Shown piece after piece: positions 24,384 through 33,482 of a DNA stretch of 64,000 bases. Below the pieces are notes generated by a model. That model was given only the letters and a program-made list of their open reading frames with translations, had not been told where the DNA came from and did no database searches. A program made the translations under genes and the position numbers. How positions within the stretch are numbered: the stretch's first letter is position 1; each line of letters starts with the position of its first letter. Origin of the DNA: Puniceibacterium sp. IMCC21224 (GTDB taxonomy: Bacteria > Pseudomonadota > Alphaproteobacteria > Rhodobacterales > Rhodobacteraceae); the NCBI RefSeq assembly GCF_001038505.1, contig NZ_LDPY01000004.1, positions 62,001 to 126,000 of the forward strand, in the 5' to 3' direction.

Positions 24384-25470
24384 GGAATCTCAAGGTACGT
24401 TGCGACAGGTTCCGCTATCTCAGTTTCATCAGTTCTTCCCTGAATGCTTCAGTCGGTGTGCGCCATCCGAGGCATTTTCTGGGTGTGTTGTTCAAGCGGT
24501 CGCAAATCGCCTTCATATCGCGATTTGAGAGAGCGGCCACGGGCGCATCTCGTGGCAGAAACCGACGCGCCCGCTTGTTCAGGTTCTCGACAGAGCCCTT
24601 CTGCCACGGAGCCTGCGGATCACAGAACCACGCCTCAGTGCCGATCCCTGGCTTGAGTTTGCGCCAGTCGCGGAACTCAATCCCGCGATCGAACGTGATT
24701 GATTTGCGTGCAGGTTGGGGCAGGGGTTCCATAACGCCCATCAGGCGGTTCATCAGGTGCGTCGTGCTGCGATCATTGTTCCGGAACAGGACGGCGAAGC
24801 GCGTCTTGCGCTCGACCAGTGAAGCTACATTCATTTTGCCCTGTGCACGTTCAAAGATCATGAGATCGCCCTCCCATTCGCCAAAAGTCTCACGCGATCT
24901 GACGTAGGCGGGCCGCTCATGGATCGACCGATCCGGCGGAAAAACAAGGCCACGCGGCGTGCGTCGACCTCGCGGATGCCGCTTCTTACGTCGATGCGGC
25001 AGATAACGGGCCAATTGTTCAGACTGGCCGTCGGGCCCGTAAACATAGGCATAGATCGTCTCATGGCTGACGCGCAAATCTTGACCCTCATACCGCAAGC
25101 GCCCCGCGATCTGTTCCGGTGACCATCCTTCCTCCAACTGCTTGATAACATGAACTCGAAGATCCACGAACCGCACCAGCTTGCGACGCCGAGCGCGACG
25201 CTCGACAGCAGACCTCTGGGCATTCATCCCATAATAGCCATTCAGGTTTGGCAGCTCGTCGTCGACAAATCGATTCCGCTTGATCTCGCGATACACAGTC
25301 GAGCGATGCCTGCCGACCTCAGCGGCGATCTTGTCGACGGACATTTTGGCGTTCAACATATCTTCAATCGCACGCCTCTCGCGTAGGTTCAGCTCTGTGT
25401 GGGCCATCTTTCATTCTCCTGCTTTCCAGCAAGATAGGGGATTTGTCGCAACCCAAGTTAGAATGTGCCC
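24384..25470 (-). mobile_element. IS30-family element
   Basis: About 1.09 kb containing one transposase. The ends share the imperfect inverted motif TTGCGACA-N6-CGCTATCT (left) and TTGCGACA-N6-CCTATCTT (right, read inward). Exact borders are uncertain by a few bases because the repeats are imperfect and the flank is another IS30 end. Confidence 0.82.
24415..25407 (-). CDS. IS30-family transposase
   Basis: 330 residues. The N-terminal helix-turn-helix is typical (LNLRERRAIEDMLNAKMSVDKIAAEVGRHRSTVYREIKRN), followed by EEGWSPEQIAGRL and SHETIYAYVY. Catalytic triad: Asp in EWEGDLMIF, Asp in SITFDRGIEF, Glu in KGSVENLNKRARRFLPRD. No disruption is seen. Confidence 0.95.
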   Translation of the reverse strand: MAHTELNLRERRAIEDMLNAKMSVDKIAAEVGRHRSTVYREIKRNRFVDDELPNLNGYYGMNAQRSAVERRARRRKLVRFVDLRVHVIKQLEEGWSPEQIAGRLRYEGQDLRVSHETIYAYVYGPDGQSEQLARYLPHRRKKRHPRGRRTPRGLVFPPDRSIHERPAYVRSRETFGEWEGDLMIFERAQGKMNVASLVERKTRFAVLFRNNDRSTTHLMNRLMGVMEPLPQPARKSITFDRGIEFRDWRKLKPGIGTEAWFCDPQAPWQKGSVENLNKRARRFLPRDAPVAALSNRDMKAICDRLNNTPRKCLGWRTPTEAFREELMKLR

Positions 25471-25505
25471 CGCGTACATGATAGATTCGCATAATGAAGT
25501 TTATG

Positions 25506-26339
25506 TTAAGGTAATCTCCAGATCCCTTCGTCCTGAACCACCCGGGATTCTGAAAGAAGCTTCTCCAGATGCGCCGCGGCATTTCGTTCGGCGGCCATTG
25601 CAATATGCGGGTCAGATTTTTTGTAAACAGAAGTGGCGATATTCTGGAGCGAGTCGGAGGTACTTGAGAGGTACGCGAGAATCTCCGACTCACGACGCAT
25701 CCGGTTGGCGAGCAACCGTTTGACGTACGGTCCCGGGTCCCGGAGTACAGGTCCGTGACCCGGCAGGCTGACCTTATCGTTGCGATCGATTAGCCGCTGA
25801 AGCTGGGTGCAGTAATCGCGCATGTTGCCGTCAGGGGGACTGACTATAGAACTGTTCCAACTCATCACGTGATCGCCTGTGAAAAGTACTCCATCCGGCC
25901 TCGCGAAGCAGAGGTGATCGCTCGCATGACCAGGTGTGTGCAGGACAGTAAGACCAGCGATCACCTGCCCGTCTTTCAAAAAGCCGTCAGGTTGAAACGC
26001 ATCGTCAGGAAATGCGCGCGAAACATAAACCGGCAAACCTGTACGTTCGCGCAATGCCGGCACGGCCCCGAAATGATCGGAATGGTGATGTGTCAAGAGA
26101 ATTCCGGCAGGGTTGGCTCCCAAATTCTCGACGATTGCTTCGAAATGTGCACTGTCTTCTGCTGGACCGGGGTCGATAATGAACCGACCGTCAGGAGTAT
26201 CAATGATATAGCTATTCGTCCCGTGATAGGTCATCTTCCCGGGATTGTTGGCAACGATCCTTAGGATTCCCTCGGCCACCTCTACGCCCTGCGCACGAGG
26301 AGGGTCAGGCTCACCGTAAAACATGTTGTTTCTTGTCAT
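25506..26339 (-). CDS. MBL-fold hydrolase, LACTB2/glyoxalase-II-like
   Basis: 277 residues of the metallo-beta-lactamase superfamily with all metal motifs: LLTHHHSDHFGAVPAL, LHTPGHASDHLCF, LFTGDHVMSW and LPGHGPVLRDP. The C-terminal ~60 residues look like the winged helix of LACTB2-type proteins (RMRRESEILAYL). It is the last gene of the minus-strand operon that starts with the TetR gene at 33301, so a thioesterase-like or aldehyde-adduct hydrolase role in acyl-CoA catabolism is plausible but unproven. The IS30 element lies just beyond its stop. Confidence 0.82.
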   Translation of the reverse strand: MTRNNMFYGEPDPPRAQGVEVAEGILRIVANNPGKMTYHGTNSYIIDTPDGRFIIDPGPAEDSAHFEAIVENLGANPAGILLTHHHSDHFGAVPALRERTGLPVYVSRAFPDDAFQPDGFLKDGQVIAGLTVLHTPGHASDHLCFARPDGVLFTGDHVMSWNSSIVSPPDGNMRDYCTQLQRLIDRNDKVSLPGHGPVLRDPGPYVKRLLANRMRRESEILAYLSSTSDSLQNIATSVYKKSDPHIAMAAERNAAAHLEKLLSESRVVQDEGIWRLP

Positions 26340-26478
26340 TCTTTATGACCATGTATTGATTGCGAACAATCCGTATCATGCAGCTCCGCCTCTTGCTCTT
26401 GCACAATTTCGGAAACCTCAAGCTGGTTTTCAGCGCCGGTCGAACCCGGCACTGGAACAAAGCAACGAAGCCCAGCGT

Positions 26479-27045
26479 TCAAACACGGCCCCGATTTTGG
26501 AACCCTGTATACAGCACCACAGCAATTGCCGCCTTGGCCAGATCTCCAAGCAGGAACGGGTAAAGCCCGGCGTTCATCAATTTTTCTCCATAGCCGATAA
26601 AGCCGCCCAGCCAGAAGAGCCCTGCGCAGTACATAAGCATGGAACCGAAAAGTACAGCGACAGTTGCTCTGAATGCAGGCTGAAACCCTCTCAACTTTTG
26701 AACCATCCATCCAGCGGCAGCCGCTGCGAGTGCGAACCCAATCAAGTATCCGCCTGTGGGGCCGGCAATATAGACCAATCCGGCCGGCGCGGGAGGCGTG
26801 CCAGCGAAAACCGGAAGGCCAAGCGCGCCTTCCAGAAGGTAGATTACTACAACAAGTCCACCGCGAACTGGACCCAGAAAAAGTCCAAGGCCCAGGACTG
26901 CTAGGGATTGGGTCGACATCGGAACCGGGTAGAAAGGAACCACGATTTTCGCGGAGAGTGTTAGAAGAATGGTGCCGATGAGTATAGTTGCGAACTCTCG
27001 GGACAGACTTGCGAGTGGTTGGCGTTGAGTAGATTCCAAATTCAT
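26479..27045 (-). CDS. bioY: Biotin transporter substrate-binding subunit
   Basis: 188 residues with six predicted membrane helices and the BioY signature regions VVPFYPVPMSTQSLAVLGLGL, GGLVVVIYLLEGALGLPVFAG and GPTGGYLIGFALAAAAAGWM. AAGGA lies eight bases before ATG 27045; longer frames have no such site. It imports biotin, alone or with EcfAT units, none of which are here. Its place in an operon with biotin-dependent carboxylase subunits suggests that the cluster secures its own cofactor supply. Confidence 0.92.
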   Translation of the reverse strand: MNLESTQRQPLASLSREFATILIGTILLTLSAKIVVPFYPVPMSTQSLAVLGLGLFLGPVRGGLVVVIYLLEGALGLPVFAGTPPAPAGLVYIAGPTGGYLIGFALAAAAAGWMVQKLRGFQPAFRATVAVLFGSMLMYCAGLFWLGGFIGYGEKLMNAGLYPFLLGDLAKAAIAVVLYTGFQNRGRV

Positions 27046-27098
27046 TTTGTTAGTCCTTGTGTCAGTTGGTCGTTGATATGGTTTTTGTAATGGTGAGT

Positions 27099-28265
27099 TC
27101 ACATCCGCTTGGCGACCTCTTCGAGCATGACCTCGGTGGCACCGCCGCCGATGGCCTGGACACGGGCATCGCGCGACATGCGTTCCACGGGTGTTTCCCG
27201 CATATAGCCCATACCGCCATGGAACTGGACACAGTCGTAAAGCACGCTGTTTACCAGCTCGCCACAATAGGCCTTGACCATCGATACTTCTTTGACGCAA
27301 TCGCGGCCCGCGGCATCTAGTGACGCAGCGTGATAGGTAAGCTGACGTCCCGCTTCAATCCGGGTCTGGCAATCGGCCAATCGCTGGCGCACTGCCTGCT
27401 TGTCCCACAGCACACCACCGAAAGCCTTGCGCTGCTTGACGTAATCCACAGTCATTTCCAGTGCGGATTGCGCCTCGGCGCAGGCCATTGCACCCAGCAC
27501 GATCCGTTCGTTCTGGAAGTTCTTCATCACCGAGTAGAAGCCCCGGTTCACCTCCCCCAGCACGTTCTCTGCCGGGATGCGCACATCCTCGAAGATCAGT
27601 TCGGCGGTGTCCGAGCACAGCCAGCCGGTCTTGTTCAGCGCCCGGCCGACAGAGAACCCCGGCGTGCCCTTTTCGACCGTGAACATGGTGATCCCGCGCG
27701 AGCCCTTGGCGTCCGGGTCGGTCTTGGCGCCGACGAAATAGATGTCGCCATGCACGCCGTTGGTGATGAACATCTTGGTGCCGTTGATCACCCAGTCCGA
27801 TCCGTCCTGCACCGCGCGCGTGCGCATCCCCGCCACGTCAGACCCGGCGCCCGGTTCGGTCACGGCCACTGCGGCAATCTTTTCGCCCGAGGTGATCGAG
27901 GGCATCCAGCGCGCCTTTTGTTCGGGCGTACCGGCGTTTTCAAGATGCGGCGAGGCCATGTCGGTATGGACCAGAACCGTGGCCGAAAACCCGCCGAAGG
28001 TGGAGCGACCCGCTTCCTCGGCCAGCACGACGCTGGACATCACATTTAGCCCTGCGCCGCCATATTGCTCGTCATAGCGCATGCCCAGCACGCCCAGATC
28101 GCCCATCCGGCGCAGCACGTCACGCGGCACCATGCCATCCTTTTCCCAAGCGTCGGCCTTGGCCGTCACTTCGGTTTCGATGAAGCGGCGCAGCTGCGCG
28201 CGGATCATGTTCAGGTCCTCACTGAACGGGCCTGTGGCCGCATCAATCATGTCATGCTTGGTCAT
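27099..28265 (-). CDS. Acyl-CoA dehydrogenase
   Basis: 388 residues, FAD-dependent alpha,beta-dehydrogenation of an acyl-CoA. Signature [21 protein letters not shown] and [39 protein letters not shown] are present. The usual Glu before GTS is replaced ([10 protein letters not shown]); [12 protein letters not shown] offers a Glu at the position used by isovaleryl-CoA dehydrogenase, so a branched substrate is likely. ATGA overlap with the carboxylase alpha gene (28262-28265) and membership of the methylcrotonyl-CoA-carboxylase-like operon fit an isovaleryl- or citronellyl-type substrate. AGAGGAA precedes the ATG. Confidence 0.9.
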   Translation of the reverse strand: MTKHDMIDAATGPFSEDLNMIRAQLRRFIETEVTAKADAWEKDGMVPRDVLRRMGDLGVLGMRYDEQYGGAGLNVMSSVVLAEEAGRSTFGGFSATVLVHTDMASPHLENAGTPEQKARWMPSITSGEKIAAVAVTEPGAGSDVAGMRTRAVQDGSDWVINGTKMFITNGVHGDIYFVGAKTDPDAKGSRGITMFTVEKGTPGFSVGRALNKTGWLCSDTAELIFEDVRIPAENVLGEVNRGFYSVMKNFQNERIVLGAMACAEAQSALEMTVDYVKQRKAFGGVLWDKQAVRQRLADCQTRIEAGRQLTYHAASLDAAGRDCVKEVSMVKAYCGELVNSVLYDCVQFHGGMGYMRETPVERMSRDARVQAIGGGATEVMLEEVAKRM

Positions 28266-30268
28266 TGGATTTCCTCTGGATCGAGTTTTACAAGGGGCGC
28301 TTGCCCGGCGACGGTGTCGCCGGCGGCGCAGTAGATTTCGGCTACGATGCCCGCAAACGGGGCGACCAGGCTTTGCAGCAGTTTCATCGCCTCAAGCACC
28401 ACCAGTGTATCGCCCGCCGCGACCCGATCGCCGGGCGCGACCCGCAGTTCGACCACTGCACCGGGCATCGGCGCGACAAGCAAGTCTGCCCCGCGGACCT
28501 TTCCCGAAGCGCGTTGCAGGTGTCTGTCCTCCAGCGTTTCAATGGCAAACCCGGCCATACCATCCGGCGTTGACAGAAACACCTGCCAGTGTTTTTTCGT
28601 GCGGCGCAGGTGCGCGGCGCGGGTAAAGGGCACGCCGCCAACGCGCCCTGTCAGGCGGTCGGCGGTCAGGCCGGGCGCTTCGACGGTAACAGGGGTGTCG
28701 TCCGGCAATCTGATCGTCAGATGCCTTTTATCGCCCGCCGCGCTGGTCGGGTCTTCGTCGCCCAAGGCCCAATAGAAGGCAGCGCCGGGCCGGCCTGCGG
28801 GCGCGGTCAGACGCCACGCACCTAGACCTTGCCAAGGGGTGTTCCCGGCCGTCGGGACCAGATGCAAATGCAGGGCCAGTGTGGCCAGCGCGCGGCTTTG
28901 CGCATCGGGTGCGGGGGGTGCCCACCCGTTCACAAACATCTCGACAAGCCCGGCGGTGTGATGCCGGATCGCGGCAAAGTCGGGATGAATTAACAAGGCG
29001 CGCTGAAACGCCAGGTTCAGCCCCAGCCCGCCCACGGCAAAGCCGTCGATTGCGGCCACGCTCTTGCGGATGGCCTGCGCCCGGTCCGGCGCATGGATGA
29101 TCAGCTTGGCCAACATGGAATCGTAGTGATGGCCGACAGTTGAACCTTCCCCGACGCCCGTATCCAGCCGCACGCCCGAAGGCGGCACCCACAGCGTGAT
29201 CCTGCCGGTTTCGGGGCGGTAATTCTCGGCCGGGTTTTCGGCGGCAACGCGCACTTCGATGGCGTGGCCTTCGAAGTGTACGTCGGGTTGCTGGAAAGTC
29301 AGCCGCTCGCCCCGCGCGATGCGCAACTGCCATTCGACCAAGTCGATTCCGGTGATCGCCTCGGTGACGGGATGTTCGACCTGAAGGCGGGTATTCATCT
29401 CAAGGAAGTAATAGGCGCGGCGCTCGGGGTCATATAAGTATTCAACCGTTCCGGCAGAGCGGTATCCGATCGCCTGTGCAAGGCGCACGGCGGCAGCGCG
29501 CATATGCTCGCGCAGATCGTCTGGCAGATTCGGCGCGGGGGCCTCTTCGATAAGCTTCTGGTGATTGCGTTGCAGCGAACAGTCCCGGTCGCCGAGATGC
29601 ACCAGGTTGCCATGCGTGTCGCCTAGCACCTGCACCTCGACATGGCGGGAGCGGAGCGCATAGCGTTCCAAAAATACCGCCGGATCGCCGAACGCACCCT
29701 GCGCCTCTGCCCGGGCAGAGGCGATGGCCTTGGGCGCGTCGGCCATGTCGGTGACGAGACGCATCCCGCGTCCGCCACCGCCGGCGCTGGCCTTGACCAG
29801 GAATGGCACCCCAAGCGCGCCCGCCTCTTGCAGCAGGCGTGAATCCGATTGATCGGCACCGCGGTACCCGGGCAGCACCGGCACCCCTGCGGCCTCGGCC
29901 GCAGCCTTCGCCGCGATCTTGGACCCCATTTGAGCGATGGCATCGGGTTCCGGTCCGATAAAGACTAGCCCTGCGGCCTCGACCGCTGCCGCGAAATCCG
30001 CGTTCTCGGACAGAAAGCCATAACCGGGATGCACCGCACCCGCGCCCGTGGCGCGCGCAGCCCCCAGGATGGCCGGGACGTTCAGGTAGCTTTCAGACGC
30101 AGCCGCCGGGCCGATACAGACAGCGTGATCCGCCTCGGCTACGAAGGGCGCGTCGCGGTCGGCCTCGGAAAAGACCGCAACCGTTTCCAGACCCAGCTTG
30201 CGGCACCCGCGCTGGATGCGCCGGGCGATCTCGCCCCGGTTGGTAATCAGGACGCGGGTGAAACTCAT
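28262..30268 (-). CDS. Acyl-CoA carboxylase alpha subunit (biotin carboxylase + biotin carrier), MccA-like
   Basis: 668 residues. Biotin carboxylase domain (VLITNRGEIARRIQRGCRKLG, ASAGGGGRGMRLV, FLEMNTRLQVEHPVTEAITGIDLVEWQLR), a linker domain, and a C-terminal carrier domain with the biotinylation motif VVLEAMKLL (Lys629). ATP-dependent carboxylation of biotin, passed to the beta subunit at 31070. ATG 30268 is chosen over 30280 because GGAGAG lies six bases away. Overlaps of four bases join it to the hydratase before and the dehydrogenase after. Arrangement mirrors the liu operon for 3-methylcrotonyl-CoA. Confidence 0.92.
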   Translation of the reverse strand: MSFTRVLITNRGEIARRIQRGCRKLGLETVAVFSEADRDAPFVAEADHAVCIGPAAASESYLNVPAILGAARATGAGAVHPGYGFLSENADFAAAVEAAGLVFIGPEPDAIAQMGSKIAAKAAAEAAGVPVLPGYRGADQSDSRLLQEAGALGVPFLVKASAGGGGRGMRLVTDMADAPKAIASARAEAQGAFGDPAVFLERYALRSRHVEVQVLGDTHGNLVHLGDRDCSLQRNHQKLIEEAPAPNLPDDLREHMRAAAVRLAQAIGYRSAGTVEYLYDPERRAYYFLEMNTRLQVEHPVTEAITGIDLVEWQLRIARGERLTFQQPDVHFEGHAIEVRVAAENPAENYRPETGRITLWVPPSGVRLDTGVGEGSTVGHHYDSMLAKLIIHAPDRAQAIRKSVAAIDGFAVGGLGLNLAFQRALLIHPDFAAIRHHTAGLVEMFVNGWAPPAPDAQSRALATLALHLHLVPTAGNTPWQGLGAWRLTAPAGRPGAAFYWALGDEDPTSAAGDKRHLTIRLPDDTPVTVEAPGLTADRLTGRVGGVPFTRAAHLRRTKKHWQVFLSTPDGMAGFAIETLEDRHLQRASGKVRGADLLVAPMPGAVVELRVAPGDRVAAGDTLVVLEAMKLLQSLVAPFAGIVAEIYCAAGDTVAGQAPLVKLDPEEIQ

Positions 30269-31059
30269 TTCACTCTCCACGAAGGCACGCTCTTGTTGAG
30301 AAAGCTGTTGATGCCTTCAATGCCTTCCCCGGTTTCCCAGGCGTCGGCTAGACGGTCGGCGGTGTAGATCATGTTGGTTTCCAGATCGTGACTGGCGACA
30401 TAAGCGATCAGTGCCTTGGTATCCGCCACCGCGCCGGGCGCTGCCTGAAGGTGATCGTGCACCACCCGTTCAACGGCGGCATCCAACGCGTCGGCGGCGA
30501 CGACCTCGGTGAGGAGCCCGATCCTTTCGGCGCGCGCGCTGTCGAAGAGCGCGCCCGACAGCATGGTTTCACGCGCGTGCACCTTGCCGATGCGGGCCAC
30601 CACGTAGGGCGAGATATTGGCGGGCAGCAGACCCAGTTTCACTTCGGTCAGGCCATAGCGTGCGCCTTCTGCGCCGATGGTATAGTCGCAGACCGAAATC
30701 ATGCCGACGCCACCGCCATATGCCGGCCCGTTGATCCGCCCGATCAGGGGCTTTTGCAGCGTGTCCAGTCGGCGCAACAGATGCGCGAGCGTGGCGCTTT
30801 GTTCGACCCGTTCGGCGCGGGATTTTTCGACGTTTGAGGCGAACCAGTTGAAATCCCCTCCAGCGCAAAAGCTTTTGCCGGCACCGGTCAGGATCACGAT
30901 GCGCACCTTGTCATCTGAAGCCAGATCCTCGACCGCGTCGAAAAGCTCGGCGATCAGATCGGCGTTCAGCGCATTGTGCTTGTCAGGGCGGTTGAGGGTT
31001 ACCGTGGCAACGCCACGCGCATCGGTTTCGACAATGATGGTTTCATAACTTGTTGTCAT
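30265..31059 (-). CDS. Enoyl-CoA hydratase/isomerase family protein (methylglutaconyl-CoA hydratase-like)
   Basis: 264 residues of the crotonase fold: VTLNRPDKHNALNADLI, the oxyanion regions GKSFCAGGDFNW and NGPAYGGGVGMISVCDYTIG, and EVKLGLLPANISPYVV. The last motif with AxxxP(Y/F)V is common in methylglutaconyl-CoA hydratases of liu-type operons (LiuC). The frame extends upstream but ATG 31059 gives the family length and sits 10 bp after the carboxylase beta stop. Likely hydrates the carboxylated enoyl-CoA made by the flanking carboxylase. Confidence 0.87.
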   Translation of the reverse strand: MTTSYETIIVETDARGVATVTLNRPDKHNALNADLIAELFDAVEDLASDDKVRIVILTGAGKSFCAGGDFNWFASNVEKSRAERVEQSATLAHLLRRLDTLQKPLIGRINGPAYGGGVGMISVCDYTIGAEGARYGLTEVKLGLLPANISPYVVARIGKVHARETMLSGALFDSARAERIGLLTEVVAADALDAAVERVVHDHLQAAPGAVADTKALIAYVASHDLETNMIYTADRLADAWETGEGIEGINSFLNKSVPSWRVK

Positions 31060-31069
31060 GACATCGGCC

Positions 31070-32668
31070 TCACATTCTGAAGACGGGCGTGTGGCGCCCT
31101 TTCTCGGGCACCGACGAGACAATGGCCAGACACAGGCCCAGAATATCGCGGGTCTGTCCGGGCTCGATCAACCCGTCATCCCAGAGCCGCGACGTGGCGT
31201 AATACGGATCGGACTGTTCGCCATATTGGGCACGCACCTGCGCCTCGATCTGCGCAAGATCGGTCTCCATCCTTTCAGGCTCGCCGCCTTTCTGGCGGCG
31301 CAGCTCCTGCATCACGTTGGTCGCGATGTCCGCGGACATGGTGGCCAACTCCGCCATCGGCCAGGCAAAGAGGAAATTCGGTGCAAATCCGCGTCCGCAC
31401 ATGCCGTAATTGCCCGCTCCATAGGATCCGCCAAGCAGGACTGACAATCGCGGCACCTTGGCAACCGACATGGCATAGACAAGCTTGGCGCTGTTCTTGG
31501 CGATGCCGCCGCGCTCCGCCTCGGTCCCGACCATGAAACCCGCGATGTTGTGCAAGAACAGTAGCGGGATATTGCGCTGGTCGCACATCGAGACGAACTG
31601 CGCCCCCTTCAGCGAACTGTCCGACATCAGCGCGCCGTTGTTGGCCAGGATACCGACCCGATAGCCGTGGATCCGCCCGGTGCCGCAAACCAACGTCTCA
31701 CCCCAGCCGGGCTTGAATTCGCGGAACTCGCCCGCGTCGATCATGCGCAGCAGAACCTCGCGCATGTCGTAGGGCTGCTTGCGGTCGGCGCTGATGATGC
31801 CGAGCAATTCTGACGGATCATGCGCGGGCGGCGCGGGGGCTGCGTCGGGCGGCATCGGGCGCGACTGGCCCAACTCGGCCACGATGTCGCGCATCAGCGC
31901 CAGCGCATGGTATTCGTCCTCGGCCAGATGGTCGGACACGCCCGAGACGCGCGAATGCATCTCAGCACCACCCAGCGTTTCGCCATCGGCCACTTCGTTG
32001 ATCGCCACCTTGACGATAGAGGGCCCGCCCAGATGGATGCGCGCGTTGCCGCGCACCATGATGACCTCGTCCGACAGCGCGGGAATATAGGCCCCGCCTG
32101 CCGTGCAGCCGCCGAACACGGCCGATATCTGCGGCAAGCCGCTGGCCGACATGTTGGCCTGGCGATAGAAGGAATTGCCGAAATGGCGGGCATCGGGAAA
32201 GACCCGGTCCTGCTCGGGCAGATAGGCCCCGCCGCAATCCACCAGATAAAGGCAAGGCAGCCGGGTTTCCGCCGCGATTTCCTGGGCGCGGATATGCTTT
32301 TGCACCGTCTCGTGGTAAAATGATCCGCCCTTGACCGTCGCATCATTGGCTATGATCATGCAGGGCAGGCCGTGGACGATGCCGATGCCGGTCACGATCC
32401 CCGCACCAGGCACCTCGCCGCCGTATTGCCCGTAGGCCGCGAGCGACGACAGTTCCAGAAACGCCGTGCCCGGATCCACCAGCAAGTCGATCCTCTCGCG
32501 GACCAGCAGCTTGCCGCGCTTGCGGTGGCGCTCGACCATGTCGAGGCGCCCGCCCGAGGTGGCCTCGGCAAAGCGCGCGCGCAGCGTCTCGACCCGCGCG
32601 CTTTGCGCCTGGTGATTCCGCGCATAGATCTCTGATGCGGTCAGCACTGCTGTTTCAAGGCGCGCCAT
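31070..32668 (-). CDS. Acyl-CoA carboxylase beta subunit (carboxyltransferase), MccB-like
   Basis: 532 residues. Both halves of the carboxyltransferase fold are present: GAGIVTGIGIVHGLPCMIIANDATVKGGSFY, GGCTAGGAYIPALSDEVIMV, then HGYRVGILANNGALMSDSSLKGAQF, FLHNIAGFMVG and GGSYGAGNYGMCGR. This matches 3-methylcrotonyl-CoA carboxylase beta subunits; geranyl-CoA carboxylases are the close alternative. AGGAGA precedes ATG 32668. Three bases separate it from the TetR gene, so it is the first enzyme gene of an autoregulated operon. Confidence 0.92.
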   Translation of the reverse strand: MARLETAVLTASEIYARNHQAQSARVETLRARFAEATSGGRLDMVERHRKRGKLLVRERIDLLVDPGTAFLELSSLAAYGQYGGEVPGAGIVTGIGIVHGLPCMIIANDATVKGGSFYHETVQKHIRAQEIAAETRLPCLYLVDCGGAYLPEQDRVFPDARHFGNSFYRQANMSASGLPQISAVFGGCTAGGAYIPALSDEVIMVRGNARIHLGGPSIVKVAINEVADGETLGGAEMHSRVSGVSDHLAEDEYHALALMRDIVAELGQSRPMPPDAAPAPPAHDPSELLGIISADRKQPYDMREVLLRMIDAGEFREFKPGWGETLVCGTGRIHGYRVGILANNGALMSDSSLKGAQFVSMCDQRNIPLLFLHNIAGFMVGTEAERGGIAKNSAKLVYAMSVAKVPRLSVLLGGSYGAGNYGMCGRGFAPNFLFAWPMAELATMSADIATNVMQELRRQKGGEPERMETDLAQIEAQVRAQYGEQSDPYYATSRLWDDGLIEPGQTRDILGLCLAIVSSVPEKGRHTPVFRM

Positions 32669-32671
32669 GGC

Positions 32672-33301
32672 TCAGGTCTCCTGTCTTTCAAGTATTCCGT
32701 TGAGAAACACATCGGCATAGGTGCGTGACAGCGCCTCTGCGCTGCCGCGGTGCGGATCGAACCATTCAAGCGTGGCGTTCAGCGTACCGATCAACATCAG
32801 GCGCAGGCGGCGGATGTCCACTTCGCGTTTCAGCGCGCCGTCTGCCTGAAGCCGGGACAACAGGTTGTCCCATTCGGCCTCATAGGCCCGGCGCGTGTGC
32901 AGATTGGCATCGCGGACGGATTGCGGCACCTGCCCGAAAATGCGCACATTGGCCGAGGAATAATCGCTGACGTCCAGAAGCGCGCGCAGGTGCGCCCCGA
33001 TCGCTGCCCGCAGGATCGCCTCGGCGCCGGTGCCCTCGGGCAAGGCGGAAACGGCTTGGCGCATGCTCTCATGAACGACCTGAATACCTGCATCCAGAAC
33101 GCGCGCGACGATCTCGTCCTTGGAGCCAAAATGGTAATATATGCTGCCCGCCTTGATTCCAGCGGCCTCGGCGATTTTTCTGAGTGACACGGACCCATAG
33201 CCCTGTTCGCGGAAGAGCCGCGCCGCAACATCCAGCACGCCATCACGCCCGACCGCCCTCCGGGGGATCTCGTTGAGCTTGCTCGCTGAGGTATTCGCCA
33301 T
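32672..33301 (-). CDS. TetR-family repressor heading the MCC-like operon
   Basis: 209 residues. DNA-binding domain GVLDVAARLFREQGYGSVSLRKIAEAAGIKAGSIYYHFGSKDEIV is canonical. The ligand domain (SSANVRIFGQVPQSV, GTLNATLEWFDPHRGSAEALS) clearly resembles both halves of the tandem TetR protein at 47871-49226 (TSANIR..., NWTVEWF...), so the three repressor units form one subfamily. The palindrome CTAACACCTGTTAG stands 28 bp before its ATG. In related systems (LiuR/AtuR/PsrA type) an acyl-CoA is the inducer; that is inference. Confidence 0.9.
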   Translation of the reverse strand: MANTSASKLNEIPRRAVGRDGVLDVAARLFREQGYGSVSLRKIAEAAGIKAGSIYYHFGSKDEIVARVLDAGIQVVHESMRQAVSALPEGTGAEAILRAAIGAHLRALLDVSDYSSANVRIFGQVPQSVRDANLHTRRAYEAEWDNLLSRLQADGALKREVDIRRLRLMLIGTLNATLEWFDPHRGSAEALSRTYADVFLNGILERQET

Positions 33302-33328
33302 GGGGTCTCTTTACGGTATACTGCCTAA

Positions 33329-33342
33329 CTAACACCTGTTAG
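33329..33342. promoter_or_regulatory. TetR operator O1 (CTAAC-N4-GTTAG)
   Basis: CTAACACCTGTTAG, a perfect 5+5 dyad with a further CCTAAC at 33324-33329 that overlaps it. It sits between the start of the TetR gene and the end of the SDR gene and should control the MCC-like operon including the repressor. Confidence 0.8.
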
Positions 33343-33482
33343 GTAATTGGTGCCGATGAGTCAATCCTCCCGAACGCGTTGGATTGGAATTTGTGGCGAA
33401 TCCCGTCCGGGCAATCGTCATACGGCCGCCGGAAATGCCGGTCGCCAGCCAAGGCTCGAATACGTGGTTTGGCTGGCGTGGG

